A stretch of 64,000 bases of DNA from assembly GCF_037975245.1 (NCBI RefSeq), contig NC_092564.1, positions 734,601-798,600 on the forward strand, read 5' to 3'. The position numbers were made by a program, and so were the translations under genes. Below, in pieces: positions 50,701 to 62,644 of this stretch; position 1 is the stretch's first letter, and each line of letters opens with the position of its first letter. This DNA comes from Apostichopus japonicus. Taxonomy: Eukaryota > Echinodermata > Holothuroidea > Aspidochirotida > Stichopodidae. The notes beneath the pieces are model-generated. The model worked only from the letters and a program-made list of their open reading frames with translations, did not search any database and was not told the origin of the DNA.

Positions 50701-53700
50701 ACCTGATGCCTGGTATAGGAGGGCATTAATGGAATGAATTTCATTTTGTTTATACCATGGATTATTTGTAGCACCAGTATACCCAACATGATTTGTTAAA
50801 TGGTTTATATTATTGTATGGACTATCTGAGGGGACAGGTCCACGAGGATTGCCATTGATACCTGACAAGTTTGTTCCATACAACTGACTAAGCTCTGACT
50901 GGTACCTTGTTTGCAATTTGCTAATGTCATTGAGGTTAGGTCTATTGGTATATGGTTGGAAGTGATTTGAACCAGCTTTGTGAAAGCTATTGTTCGCTTG
51001 CAGCAAGTGTGGATTTAGTGCAACATCACCAAACCCTTTGACAAATTCATAATCAGTTTTTGGTGGTGTGAAGGTTTTGACATTGGGATACATCTGATCC
51101 TTCAAAGGGTATTGGTTGCCACTATGGAATCCATTTCTTACATTGCTCATATCTGTCATATTATCAGGGATACCTTGGGAGTGAAAATTACCAAATTTCC
51201 CAAGCTCAACAAAATTCTCAAACAACATTTTAGGTTTGTCACTAAAGGCTTGTGGGGTGGATGTTTGGATAGTGTTTGCAGCTGTTGACAATGCAGCAGA
51301 TCCTCTGGTAACGTCAGCATATGATGAACATTCAGGTGAAGGTGTAGTACTAGTTTTCACATCGCTACAGATCACCCTTGGACTTGGTGTGCCTGTGAAA
51401 CAAGGAAATTAAACTAATTACTTCTGGTCACTCTAGAGAAACATGATTATAGCTGACATCATGATCCATGTCAACAATGAATTTTATGAGCAACATTATC
51501 TGTTCAAGTTTCTAGTCAAGTACCATTCATCAAACATCAAAGCTCATTGAGGATTACATGTTTTGAACATCTCTTTTATGACAAAAACTACAGCACAATT
51601 TCTGGTGCCAGTATATTTATGTCCAGTGCTAAGTTACTTGCTTTCAAAGGTTTACTTCAGTGTTCTCCACTTCCGGTTTTGTCCGGGCGCGCCGCCCGGA
51701 CAAAACTTGAAAAGGCTGGCTAGCGCCCGGACATAAAGCTACCGCCCGGACGAAAAACTCGGCCGCCCGGACAAAAAAAAAAATTATACAGGTTTGGGCG
51801 ATATATCGAAAATTATTATTATCGCGATAATTTTTTTTCAAGACGATATTTTTTGATGATTGAACAAATGACGATAATTTCTTGTGAAAGAAATTTGAAA
51901 TAAATGTGGGAAAAAATGCGATTATCCTTTCTCCGTTTTATGTGTAAATGTTATTTTAGCATTCCATGGTTAAGAAAGTTGAAAAGATATAAACTTTATC
52001 AACTTCATTTTCTGCCTTTTGAACTTCGTAAAAACCCCGTCCTTTACAACATTGACTGTATAGAGAAAAAAACTCGGAAAATCAGTAGAGAAATTACCAA
52101 TTGTGTACGAACAGTAAGTTGGTACACCTTCCAAATTTTACGAAATATAGAGCCAAATACTTTCGAAAAATTCACGCGAAACTGGCATATCGTGCTAAAT
52201 GCAACTAATGTCATGTAAACAAGGCTCTAGTACACCCATTTATGAATAAACCATAAGACCACATCTGGAGTTAAGCGGGGGGAAAAGAAAGCATTTTCTA
52301 TAAATTCCCCCCAAAAAAGTAAACATGAATATCCTACCATAGTTAAGTGTACAGTAAATAACCTAACCACTTCGTCGGTTACGGATCTCACGTAACAATA
52401 AAAACACAACTAATTGTATTTTGCGAAGTTGACGTTTTCTACAAGGACATGGAAACAATATTTTGAATTAAGTTGATCATGCCAAGTGGCCTAAGACATG
52501 GTATTACAAGGTTTATTATCATAAAGATGGCCATACTGTAGCTATTGGGGCCTTGATATCGTGCTGTCTGTGTGGTATAGACTGTGCCTCGTGTATTATG
52601 GGGAATAGATTGTTTTGTTCATGCGGAGTCGGTTGGCTTGAGGTGTGTTTTACTTACCTTAATGTTACGGGGATATTTACCTACTTTTCTTGAACGTCTA
52701 AGATAATATTTCACATATCTTCATCGATCCTTTACTGACTGACCTAATTAATTCTAGAGTGGAGCCAAAATAGTTTACTCCATGAAAAGTTTTTTGGAAA
52801 CGTGCCAAAAATGTTAACAAACAGGTGTTAGACAGGGGGTTGTTTGGCAAGGTACCTGGGAAACTTCGAAGCACATGTAGCCTACCGTGATATTTAAGTA
52901 GGGGTAAACACTGCAGTTGTAAACTGAGTGCACGCGGTTAGGCAGTCTAGAAACGGGGCTTTGCCGAACGTAGTTTGTTTCATAATATCGACAATTTTGT
53001 AAGTTAAACTTTTTAGAGATTGTAAAACAGATCTCTTTTCATTTTATCTTTTCATTTTGTAAAACAAATCTCTTTTCATTTTATCACATAATATAGCTAC
53101 TCTAACTTGTCATTTTAAAATTTTCATCAGTTTCGTGACAATTTAAATTAAAAAAGTTGTCAGTATTTTGAATCCTCAACTGCGATTTTTTTATCGCCAG
53201 ACAGGCGAAAATACTAAAATTTTCCGGGGCCTTCGCCCCCTGGACCCCACACAAGGGGTTCCACCCCTTGACCCCACCGGGGTCCTAAGGCGGGCCCATG
53301 GACCCCACACGCCATTATGCTCGCACGCAACAGGGGTTGGTGTTTTCCCTGCGCAAAAACACCGGTGGGAAATCGGCAGTCGTTTTTAGTGTGTTCGCGA
53401 ACACACTAAAAACAACAAGGAAAAATTATCGTAATTATCGAAATATCACGATAAGTTTTGAACTATTTATCGTGACGTTAAAAAGCAAATATCGCCCACC
53501 CCTTACTGGCATCTTGTCAAACATTTTCTAAAAGTCACTCATATTCTTTAAGAGTGACGAATTTGATCGAAAATACACGTTTTGTTTCAGCCGCGGCCGC
53601 GATCGATTTGCCCATCACCCCCGTATGCCTGTAACATCTCCAATACCTACACACATGACATATCGTAAATAAACACCGACTCCGCGAGGTACGAAACTTC

Positions 53701-56700
53701 TGTCAAATCAGTGACAAATAGCCTAGTAGCGCACGCCGCAACATTCTTAAAGAGTAACGAATTTGATCGAAACAACATGTTTTGCTTCTGAATGCCCCAG
53801 AGGAGATAGCAGATGATGAGGAGGAGGATGTGGTGACCGTCAATAGCTAGGCTACCTGCATAACATGCTACATGCTGAGACAAGTCTCACTGCAATTGTT
53901 ATCCTGTTGGTGTTGAAATAAATAAAGACTAATTTGTTATTTGATCATCTATTTATCATTCTTTCATTCATTGTGTGCATCTGTGTAATAAGGACTGATA
54001 ATTGGTTGATATGCCTGAACTTGGCAGTTATCCCAGTCAAGCACAGGCTGTGTTGGGTTAGCCTTGCACAGTGTAGAATAATTTTTCATTGGACTTAGGG
54101 CCTATTCATTACTACTCATATTTCAGCAACAATTTTGAAGTGTTCTTATTTTTTTTCATTTGGCAAACGTAAGAGAAAATTTAAAACACTGCCTAAAAAA
54201 CAGCAATTCCTGGAGATACATGCAAGGCAAATATAGCACCAAATGTTGCACCATTTGGCGTCTAGCCCACCTTTGGAGGGCAAAAATTTTCCAAAGGGGA
54301 GGGGGACACCCCCTCCCCTTAAACCCCTCCCCCAGGACGGCGATTACCCCCAGGACGGTGATTACCCCCAGGACGGCGATTACCACCCGGACAAAAAAAT
54401 GACCTGCGGAGAACACTGATTACCATTACAACAATACAAGCCTTCTCTTGAGTTCTGTTATTTTGATAAATTTAAACAACTTTCACGCATTACAGTATTG
54501 TTACAACACAAGGTCTTAATAATGTTTGCGTCCACTCAGAAAAACTTGCATCTCTGCAGTCCTCCATGAAAACATGCACTTTATAATACCTCTACAGGAA
54601 CCCACAAAACTTACTTATAATGGCCCCTAACAACACCTTGGCTAGTGCACAACAAAAGCCTGTAGTAATAGGTCTATAATGTTCATGAAACTTGTAACTA
54701 ATATACAACAAAACTACTCTCAAATTCAGAAGCGGGAAATTTTGCCATAGACTAGTTACCATATATGCTGGCCTAGACATCTGCAATGCACACTACTGTA
54801 TTTATAAAACTACCATATATATAGTGTATGTGAAAATGTTGTACGTTATACATATGCTGTGAATGCTAATGTGAAATCAACGTAAAGTAAAACAAGTGCC
54901 TTAGAGAAAATGCAAGAATAAATATACTGCACTTTTAACTGACTTAATGGGGCCCCTTAAATTTTGTAGAAAATATTACTTATAGATCTCAAAGACACAC
55001 CCTAAAAGGCCTAGTACTTGCTCACAACTTTTATGAACCTCTGTCGTAAGTTACCATTAACAGTTACCCAATGCAAATTATTCAAAGTTGAACAATCTTT
55101 TCCTTTTCGCCCCTCTATAACCAGTTGGCTCAACCCCAGCCAGTTCCGACCCCTTTCACATTACAGTATGTTATACATACAACAGGTGTTTAATCAACAC
55201 TACATGTCCTTTGAACAGAACACCCTCTCTCATGAAGATCTTAAAAGAAAATTTGGTCCAACTGAAAAAGTTGTCTTCTTGGATGATCAGACACCTGTAA
55301 GATTCAGTACAAGTTAACAATATCTATAAAGTAATATGTTAGTATTAATCTTAGTATCAACTTCCATAAGTTTATAGTTACCCTTGTTGAAGGAACACAG
55401 TGCTGGTTTTTGTGATCCAACCATTGGATATTTCATCCAACCATCCTGCAAGTTGTTCCTGGGAAAATCATTTCTTTCCACACCACTGGAGCAGAAATTG
55501 TGAGTTGTTGGTAATGGCAAATTTGGTGAAATGTTCTGGAAACTTTGGTGTAAAAGAGTAGAATTTAAGAAGTTACATATCAAATGGAACCCACTGCTCA
55601 GAAATATCCCTCCCTTTGAACTATAAGTGGATGCAGTGATTATTGATTTGTCTGGATAGTATTCAAAGAAAATCAGGGCTCCAATTTAACGGTCGGCCGA
55701 TTCCCCGAGACGACCTAAAATCACGTCGAACAACCTAAAACCGTGCTAAGGTTGTCCGACGGACGACTAGCTTATTCTGTATATGCCGTAAGTGTTCAAC
55801 ACTTCAAACAAAAATTGGAAAATTCCTTAATTATAACCAATCTCCATATGGAACTAAAGAACAACCTCTTTAATCAGCTATAATAAGGCCTAAATCATTA
55901 TACCAACTGAATATACCAAAATTGATTTCAAGTGAATAAATAAATGAAAAATTGTTACATCAACCTTTGACATTTCTTGTTAGTTTTTGGTGCTTTCATT
56001 TGGACAACTTAAAATCCTTTGGACAACCAAATATGAAGGCAAGGTTGCACAAAGGTCAACCTTAACATTTTCTTAAAAATGAGCGCTGAATATAGATATC
56101 TCACTTGTTGGATGCTAGGTGACCTTGCACTGTTGTGGTAGGAATTGAAGAGCTTGATTCTGCACTGTCATTTAAGATATCTGACACCAGATCATCTAGG
56201 GTAGATGATTGATCAAGGACATCATCAGGTTGATCTTCGCTATATCCCTTCAAAGAAAATTTATTGATATTACCATAAGTTAGCTAATGCATCATTCATC
56301 AGGAAATTAAAAAATCAAGGATCTCACCATAGCAGTTTATTTGTATTTTCCAAATGATGTGTGATGTTTAAAAAACCCATCAGCCCCATCAACACCCTAC
56401 CTCCCCCCACCCCCTCCCCCCAAAAATATACATATAGTTTGATATTTGGGTCATTCCATATCAAATCACCAAATTTTGGAGTATGTTGTAGTTCTACATC
56501 TTTTCAAAATACCCAAATATATTGCATGCTTGGAACACCATGAAATATGCATATTCTGAAAATTTCAGTTGCATTGCTTCAAAATTGGCCGTTTTATCAC
56601 ACTTTATCGCATCAAAACCCCTTCCTCATGCTGAATCGCAGCATGAAATAGCAACTTTAGAACTGCACAACTTGCAAATATATTGTAGGAAAGCATTGTA

Positions 56701-58311
56701 ATCATTATTTTTTGTACTAGACAATAACCTCTGAAAGAATCAAGTACCCTGAAGCAATGGTTTAGGAGTAATTTATCACTACAAATAGCAAATTTTTTAG
56801 TGAAAAATACCAAAATCAAATATTTTGACACTTTTCAGTTGACCTTACTCCACAAGACAATGTTTTATAGCCTAATTTTTATATTCCTTTTTTAAATAGA
56901 CTCTATAGGCATCTATAACCAGAATGCAAAAATGCATTGTGGTTTCCATGATGTAACATGACCAGTTTTCTTATGTACATGTACATGTTTGCAAGGGTTT
57001 CACGATTTGACCTCTGATGACCCCAAATGATCTTTGCCCTCCACCAAAAACAATAGCCTTCTTTAACACAATGTGGTACTTCTACATACTAAATATGAAG
57101 TCTGCCCATGCTTCCCATCTTGAGATATCGAGTTTACAAGGTTTTCCCCATTTTGACCCCTGGTGACCCCAAATGACCTCTGACCTCCACCAAAAACAAT
57201 AGACTTCTTGTACTCAATGTGGTACTGCTACACACCAGATATGACGTTGGTCCAACCTTCCATTCTTGAGATATCATGTTTACAAGCTGGGCGTCACAAA
57301 CACACACACACGCCATTATGAATGCAAATGTTATGATTATCATCAAACCAATAAAATGTGGTAGGATTTTAGTTGCTGAGAAATGAGACCTCAAAATCAA
57401 GAAAATGTCAAAATGCCACGGTGGCGACAAATTGCAGAATTTCAAAGTGTGATAAATCGGCCAATTTCATAGTGTTCCAAGCATACAATAAATTGGTAAT
57501 TTTTAAAAAAGGTCGAACTACAACATGCCCCAAAATTTGAAATTGAAATTAAACTTCCTTGTGTGAAATATCATTGGTACAATCGTTTTCACTCAAAGAA
57601 GGGCGGGGAGGGATTGCATATTATTCAAGACTTGTTGTTTAAGACTGTGTGTATTTACACACAAAAAAATCTTTTTCCCCAAGTACCTCACTCAACAAGA
57701 AAAACCGATTCCCTAGCTAGGTTGAAAACAGGGAAACCTCAGTGTATTATCTTGCAGTTGTTTTTTACTAATATAAATGTCAGGCTTTTTATAAGAATAA
57801 TTGTTTTCAGCTTCACACAATTAAAATGCCAAGTTTTAGATTTTATAAAGTCTGTGCATAATTTTTGGCATATTAAAGCAAGGTGAACATTACAATGTAT
57901 TTACAAGTACTTTTTTTCTTTTGGAAAGTATTCCATCAATGTGGATGTTACTTTTAATACACATACAGATGATGCTCCCTGTGAAACATTACCTTGTGCA
58001 ACTTTCAGCATATGTGTTTGCTTGTTAGGAATAAATAATACTGAAAATTATTAAACCTGTCTCAAAAATGTTCATAATGCTTTACCAAGTGAATAAACTG
58101 TTATGCCTCTCAACTTGATTGTGGAAGTTACAATGTTCAAGGGTTCCTGACATTTTATTAAAGTTTTGTTTTGTTGCTGCAATTGATTAAAAGTGCTGAA
58201 AGTTCTACATTTGAAGGGCTAAATGCAACTATCAAAAGGATTCAAGTGCAGTTTACTTACCACAGTGAGATTGTGGGGACAATTCCAGAATACATTTGTA
58301 CTGTCCATCAT
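47660..58311 (-). CDS. meioc: MEIOC homologue, meiosis-specific coiled-coil domain protein (7 coding exons)
   Basis: The spliced reading is 1677 bases (558 residues plus stop). In transcript order the exons are 58311-58261, 56247-56105, 55542-55382, 51392-50518, 50275-50141, 48773-48593 and 47790-47660. All six junctions have GT-AG sites and agree in phase. Residues 1-380 are polar and probably disordered, with an acidic LDDLVSDILNDSAES motif near the N terminus and a proline-rich PPVPPKRLP at about 354-362. Residues about 380-550 form the conserved helical domain: CYNELQNLEGERKK, ITSSNGIAVTSLPADPTPVD, RIVTLTSKIGGL, ERTLDRWSDAIQKVEGHRRAE and FEVTRQVRTALW. These align in order with the C-terminal domain of vertebrate MEIOC, which is longer (over 900 residues). 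Known for the family: MEIOC works with the RNA helicase YTHDC2 to sustain meiotic prophase I in germ cells. Whether this copy does the same is inference. The first ATG follows an in-frame stop directly. Confidence 0.85.
48593..48773 (-). CDS. meioc: MEIOC coding exon 6
   Basis: The acceptor is TGAATTGACAG and the donor AGTCCAG|GTAAGG. Encodes IVTLTSKIGGLTKEGLNENI, ERTLDRWSDAIQKVEGHRRA and SPESVKQLYSP; amphipathic helices. Phase 0 in, 1 out. Confidence 0.85.
50141..50275 (-). CDS. meioc: MEIOC coding exon 5
   Basis: The acceptor is TTTTGTTTTCAG and the donor AACAGG|GTAAAA; exactly 45 codons, phase 0 at both ends. Encodes YETDLSQQFMGKRITSS through VDQLICDMYKEYNR. The SSNxxPxxxLPxxPxxVDxLI pattern is a MEIOC signature. 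Confidence 0.85.
50518..51392 (-). CDS. meioc: MEIOC coding exon 4 (large)
   Basis: The acceptor is TTTCCTTGTTTCACAG and the donor AAAAAG|GTGAAT; 875 bases. Mostly low-conservation polar sequence rich in Asn, Ser and Pro. The end, VEMCKEQVGITLQGSL and CYNELQNLEGERKK, begins the conserved domain. A downstream reading of about 86 further codons runs into the intron and is not coding. Confidence 0.85.
51789..53508. mobile_element. Probable nested element with GGGCGATAT inverted ends
   Basis: CAGGTTTGGGCGATAT at the left faces ATATCGCCCACCCCTTACTG at the right, with mirrored TATCGAAAATTAT-like sequence inside. GGTGGGCGATAT ends are common in hAT elements. No matching 8-bp flanks were found, so the boundaries are approximate. 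Confidence 0.45.
53540..53790. repeat. Diverged direct repeat inside the intron element
   Basis: TTAAGAGTGACGAATTTGATCGAAA (about 53548) recurs as TTAAAGAGTAACGAATTTGATCGAAA (about 53744), each followed by a GTTTTG(T/C)TTC word. Confidence 0.6.
55382..55542 (-). CDS. meioc: MEIOC coding exon 3
   Basis: The acceptor is TTTTACACCAAAG and the donor AAGG|GTAACT. Encodes FQNISPNLPLPTTHNF through DGWMKYPMVGSQKPALCSFN. Its first base completes Asn with exon 2 and its last base completes Gly with exon 4. Confidence 0.75.
56105..56247 (-). CDS. meioc: MEIOC coding exon 2
   Basis: The acceptor is TTTTCTTTGAAG and the donor CCAACAA|GTGAGA. Encodes GYSEDQPDDVLDQ, STLDDLVSDILNDSAES and a Ser/Thr-rich tail. 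Phase 0 in, 2 out. The LDDLVSDIL motif resembles the short acidic motif near the N terminus of vertebrate MEIOC. Confidence 0.75.
56468..57541. mobile_element. Long fold-back element in MEIOC intron 1
   Basis: The left arm (56468-56605) and right arm (57443-57541) are inverted relatives: CAAATTTTGG(A/G)G(T/C)ATGTTGTAG, GCATGCTTGGAACAC and AATTGGCC...ATCACACTTT. Between them is a tandem pair of about 140 bp (56995-57125 and 57126-57290) with TTTGACC, GTGACCCCAAATGA and CTCCACCAAAAACAATAG. An internally deleted relative is at 36125-36485. No coding capacity. Confidence 0.7.
58261..58311 (-). CDS. meioc: MEIOC coding exon 1
   Basis: Encodes MMDSTNVFWNCPHNLTV; a TGA in the same frame lies immediately before the two ATGs. 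The exon itself begins at 58337 after ATCTTGCAG, so 26 bases of 5' UTR are here and a non-coding exon must lie upstream (not located). Donor GTG|GTAAGT. Confidence 0.75.
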
Positions 58312-58489
58312 TCAAATACCACTTCAGTATGAATGAGCTGCAAGATAACAAAAGCATCAATTGACAATGTGATTCTATCGTAATGAAATCAAAATCATAT
58401 CCACAAAAAGGAAACTACTAGTTTATGGTTATTTTTCATCTCTTCAACTTCAAGCACATTGTTATGTACAAAAGGGACACTATGGAACT

Positions 58490-58740
58490 AAGACAGTATA
58501 GTTTAAGGTCTGAGAAATAGTTACGTCTTAAGTGTGCATGCAAAATTTTCTTGTCTTTGTACGGGGGGTCTGCCTCGTAAGAGCCTCGGCTTTCTCAGAC
58601 CTCCTCCACTTGTCACATACATTTTCTTCTATTATTGTGTTATATATTTTTGAATGTGGAAACAAATGAATGAAGTGGAAACAAATAAATGAAATGAAAA
58701 AAATGAAAATGAAATGAAAAGAAACAGGCCAGGAACTTTG
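58490..58740 (+). mobile_element. Possible LINE 3' end fragment
   Basis: A C/T-rich stretch with TCTTTGTACGGGGGGTCTGC and TTTCTCAGACCTCCTCCAC, then ATATTTTTGAATGTGGAAAC and a degenerate AAATGAATGAA tail. The layout resembles the 3' UTR and tail of CR1-like LINEs, but no coding part is attached. Low certainty. Confidence 0.35.
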
Positions 58741-59589
58741 GTCAAAGTTTTCTTATCCTAGTTCTGCCCATAGGGCCAATGTTTTAACCTGCTGATGTAG
58801 GGTCCATTTTCCTACAAAATTATATGGAACCAACTTTGAAGTCTAGTGGTGCCATCATTTGTGAATTCATTTAACCATCGTTGATTTTGGTAATAGCTCT
58901 ATGGCCAGAGAATACTCACTTGTTGGTTTGAGATACTGTATTGACCAAGTTGCTCAAAATTTGACAAAAAAATTATTTCTTAAATTAACAATTTGATTCT
59001 TGGGTGAATTTAGCTCTAAAACTGAGATAGTGATTGCTGGTTTGATATTAAATTCTGAATGCTTGCCACAGAATAATTCAACAAAATAGTTTTGAGCTTT
59101 GCAATTTATTGCAGTGAAAAGTTAGTAGTGTCCAAAATTGGGAAGAATCCCAATGACAACATTTCAGTGAGATATCTGCAACAGGTTCTATAGGACTGTA
59201 ACATCTGGACAACTTTGGTAAATACAAAACTAATTTTTTATGTACCTACATTATGTGTACAATTGAACTATTTCAGAAAAGTCTGGGGTGGTAACCTGGC
59301 AATCCAATGCTAACATGACACATGAAACTGTTGCTTGAAACCTAAATTTCGTCCTATGCAAGATTTTCTCAAAAGTGCCCCTTCCCCCCATTTTTTTCTT
59401 TTTCTTTAATGTAAGTGGTAGGTGTTAAGGATATAATTATTGATACTTTGGTGGAGACTTTCACATAGGCTATATCACAGCAATTTTACCATCTGAAACT
59501 GATCTTTCGTGTATCAAAACATGAGGGACAGAGTTTGACCTCATTTTTTCCCAATTATTAGTTAAAATTTTTGTAATTTTCATTTTTAT

Positions 59590-62500
59590 TCTTAATTTTT
59601 ATCCAAAATCCATTTGAATTTTATGAGAATCGCTTTGGAAGAGACCTCAAAATACAATTTGGTGTCATCAGCAAACTTCTTGGCTGTACACAAAATATAT
59701 CTGTCAATGTCATTTTTATAGGCAACAAACAACAAGGGACCCAAAACAGACCCTTGTGGAACCCCACTAGTAACATCCTGCCAAGGAGAAGCTGAGCCTT
59801 TAATAACCACAATCTGTTTCCTATTACCAAGCCAATTCTTGATCCAAGACAGTTAATTCCCAATGTTGACACCCATACTCTTAAGCTTAAGTAGAAGACA
59901 CTGGTGAGGAACTTCATCAAAGGCCTTCTGATATCCAGGAACACAACATCTTCAGACTTCTGCCTATTTAGTGAACTTGTTACATCTTCCATAAACCCAA
60001 GAATATTAGTGAGAAAAACCTTTTTTGACAAAGCCATATTGAGACTCTCTGATCACGACTGACTACTGAAGTGACTCACCATAGACTCCATGACCTTACA
60101 AACAACACTAGTGAGACTAACAGGCCTGTAAAAACAGGGCTTAGACTTATCACCCTTCTTGAAAATTGGGGTAAAATTGGGGTAATATTAGCACATCTCC
60201 AGTCCTGAGGAACACAATCTTCATTCATAAATTTAATACAACCAATGAGATTGGAACGCAAAAATTGGTGTGCTAAAGTCTTCAACAAATGGGCCATTCT
60301 CGGTCACGTGTGTGACGGAAAAATGGGGAGATTTGCACTTAACCACTAAGTAACTACTTTTAGGTAAAGAAAGTTTGGTTGATTGTAGTACTTAAGTACA
60401 TGCACCAGGGGACTCTTTTACAAAACCATATAGCTTAGCCAAATTCAGAACATTCATGTGCTGGCAGAGGTCATATAAAGGTCGGTCACGTGTGTGACGT
60501 GAAATGAAACTGGCTTTATTACCCCAAAAAACATTGGCAAATTCCTCAATTTCTAACAGGGCTGGATAACCCTAATTTCTCATGTTTCTACCTTAATGTG
60601 TTTCCATTCTAACAAGATATTTCACCTCAATATTTCACTTCTTAAAATTAGCATAATACTACATAAGCTAAAAAAATCCGGTCACGTGTGTGACATTGTT
60701 GGGTCACGTGTGTGACATTCTGAATTTTCAGTCCATAGTATGCAATTTTGCAGTGGAAATGTGACTCTAGTAATGACCAAAGAACAGCACTGATGTTGAT
60801 ATTCCATAGGAATTACTTTAAAATAGTTTTACTGCCATGATTTGGAGGGTCACGTGTGTGACATTGTTTGGTCACGTGTGTGACATTCTGCATTTCCATT
60901 GATAAATGTCACACGATGGTCACGTGTGTGACGACTAATTAGAGGCTATTAATTAATCATAGGAATAATTATTTGGCTGGATATTTTGCAGAGCTAACAG
61001 TCTGTACCAAGAACGGTTGCATATCAAGTGTGGACATCGTAAGGCACATCAGTTACTCTTTACGAAAACTTTTGCGTTATTTTGGTCACGTGTGTGACAT
61101 CAAATTTATGCTAATTAGCACCCATTATTAACGAAGAATTGAAGATCAGGAACCTCTGCTTTAGGAATGAAATAAATGAACCCATGTATAACTGCCTCCA
61201 TGTGATAGTTGAGCACTGAAATATTATTTCTAGATACTCATGTAGAAAAAACAAATATACAGTTAAAAACTACAAATTTTGGCTAAAACTTACAATAATG
61301 CAAATTTATGCAAATTAGTATGTTATGGTTGTAATTTTAATGAAAAAAATATGAAACAGAAAACTTGAGGAATCCCTCTAAAACAAAAAGTATAGCATTT
61401 GGTCCTGATGAACACTTTAGTTTTTCCATGCCAGTTTCATTTTTCAGAGAATGGCCCACATACAGATGGACTGCATCAGGCCCACAAGCTTTAGAAACAT
61501 TAAGACAAAGCAGCTCCTTTAAGACCTCATCCAAAAATATGACCTATCTTGTTTAGGACCATCACTTTCCCTCTGAAAATCTGGAATACTACTCATACTC
61601 AGTATACTACTCAGTGCTCATATCTTCCCTTGTAAAAGTGCAAGATCCTGACTATCACTATGTAATCTGCTTGTGGTGCCCTAAAGAGAAACAACTGCAT
61701 CTTTAACTTTCTCCTTTGCCCTGACATAAGAAAAGAAGGCCTTTGGTTTATCCTTATAATTTGAGGCAATGTTATTTTTGTAATTCAATTTTGCTTCAGC
61801 TGATGAATCTTGAACTTGACAAAAAGAGATTGAAAATTAGTCATCCTAGACAACTTCCACATTCTATGTTTTTGCCTAATTGCACATCTAACTTTCTCAT
61901 TCATCCAGGGAGGCATACTGCTTTTATGACGACAATTCTTCCCGGGAACATGATTTTCCACGATGACCTTTAACTTATCAGCTAAACAGATCCAAGACTG
62001 AGAAACACTCATGTTTCTAAACAAATTAATCCAATCTTAATCCTTTAGTAAAGTTTCAATTGCCTCTGTATCTGATCTCCACAAATCAGGGACCCTTTCC
62101 TTGCTAACTGAATTTACGACCTTGCCAACAACATCAAGGTTGGCATACCATGATCACTAGTTTTCCCCGTCAAATCAACAACATTACTTGGATCAGAACT
62201 CAAGACAAGATCCAGGATGTTATCCCCCTAGTAATAGGGCAAGTAACATGCTGATAAAAAAAATCAATCTTGCACAACACCTAGAAATTTATTACCCTTC
62301 CTACCACTGGAACCATCAATCCAATTAATGTTAGGAAATTTAAAGTCGCCCATTATTACAACATAACTGGCTTTAGCAGCCTTTCTAATTGATTCAAACA
62401 GCAAACCATGTTATCGAGGAGAATGACACCAATAGTAATAACACTACTGAACCTCTTGGAGTTGTCAGTGGACAACTCCTACCAGACAGAATTGACAAAA

Positions 62501-62640
62501 CAACCTTGTAACTGAGACTTCTGAATACTTAGAATATCATCCCTAGTAACATACAGTAAAACTTCCCCACCAATACCATTATGAGTATCCCTCCTGTTCT
62601 AACAGAAAAAAAAAATCAGTTCCTGGGACAAACATTACTT
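59590..62640 (-). pseudogene. Decayed CR1-like LINE, split by another element
   Basis: Read on the minus strand from about 62620: RRDTHNGIGGEVLLYV and a GDFKFPNINWIDGSSGRKG endonuclease block near 62390-62300, then PITRG, LDLVLSSDPSNVVDL and TSDH (62240-62140). Next come VPGKNCRHKSSMPPWMNEKV near 61940-61880 and the RT start VSKACGPDAVHLY near 61460. After the insertion: HLLKTLAHQFL, VPQDWRCANITPI, VVFLDI, VTSGVPQGSVLGPLLF and KFADDTKLYF (FADD at 59664-59675). Many frameshifts and stops make it non-functional. Confidence 0.85.
60290..61458. mobile_element. Inverted-repeat element with eight GGTCACGTGTGTGAC motifs, inserted in the LINE
   Basis: A perfect 12-bp inverted repeat TGGGCCATTCTC (60290-60301) faces GAGAATGGCCCA (61447-61458). 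Removing the element, with an apparent 2-bp AT duplication, rejoins the LINE in frame (GPDAVHLY to LLKTLAH), so it is a true later insertion. The 15-mer GGTCACGTGTGTGAC occurs eight times, always on the plus strand, starting at 60302, 60484, 60680, 60702, 60848, 60870, 60918 and 61084. No coding frame of note. Confidence 0.8.
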
Positions 62641-62644
62641 TCAT

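Larger units (their letters stand above)
51658..54418. mobile_element. Inverted-repeat element (hAT-like ends) in MEIOC intron 3
   Basis: The ends CAGTGTTCTCC (51658-51668) and GGAGAACACTG (54408-54418) are inverted; CAGTGTTCTCC-type ends suggest hAT, but no clear target-site duplication was found. The left end carries a cluster of GCCCGGACAAA motifs, including a perfect hairpin TTTTGTCCGGGCG/CGCCCGGACAAAA (51677-51705). The right end has three 19-bp CCAGGACGGCGATTACCCC units (about 54331-54389) and ACCCGGACAAAA. A second inverted pair based on GGGCGATAT (about 51789 and 53508) suggests a nested element. No transposase was recognised. Confidence 0.6.

Noticed and set aside
57563-57886. A 107-codon plus-strand frame in MEIOC intron 1.
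   Set aside because: Basic and hydrophobic residues are scattered, there is no domain, it is antisense to a well-supported gene, and it sits next to a repeat.
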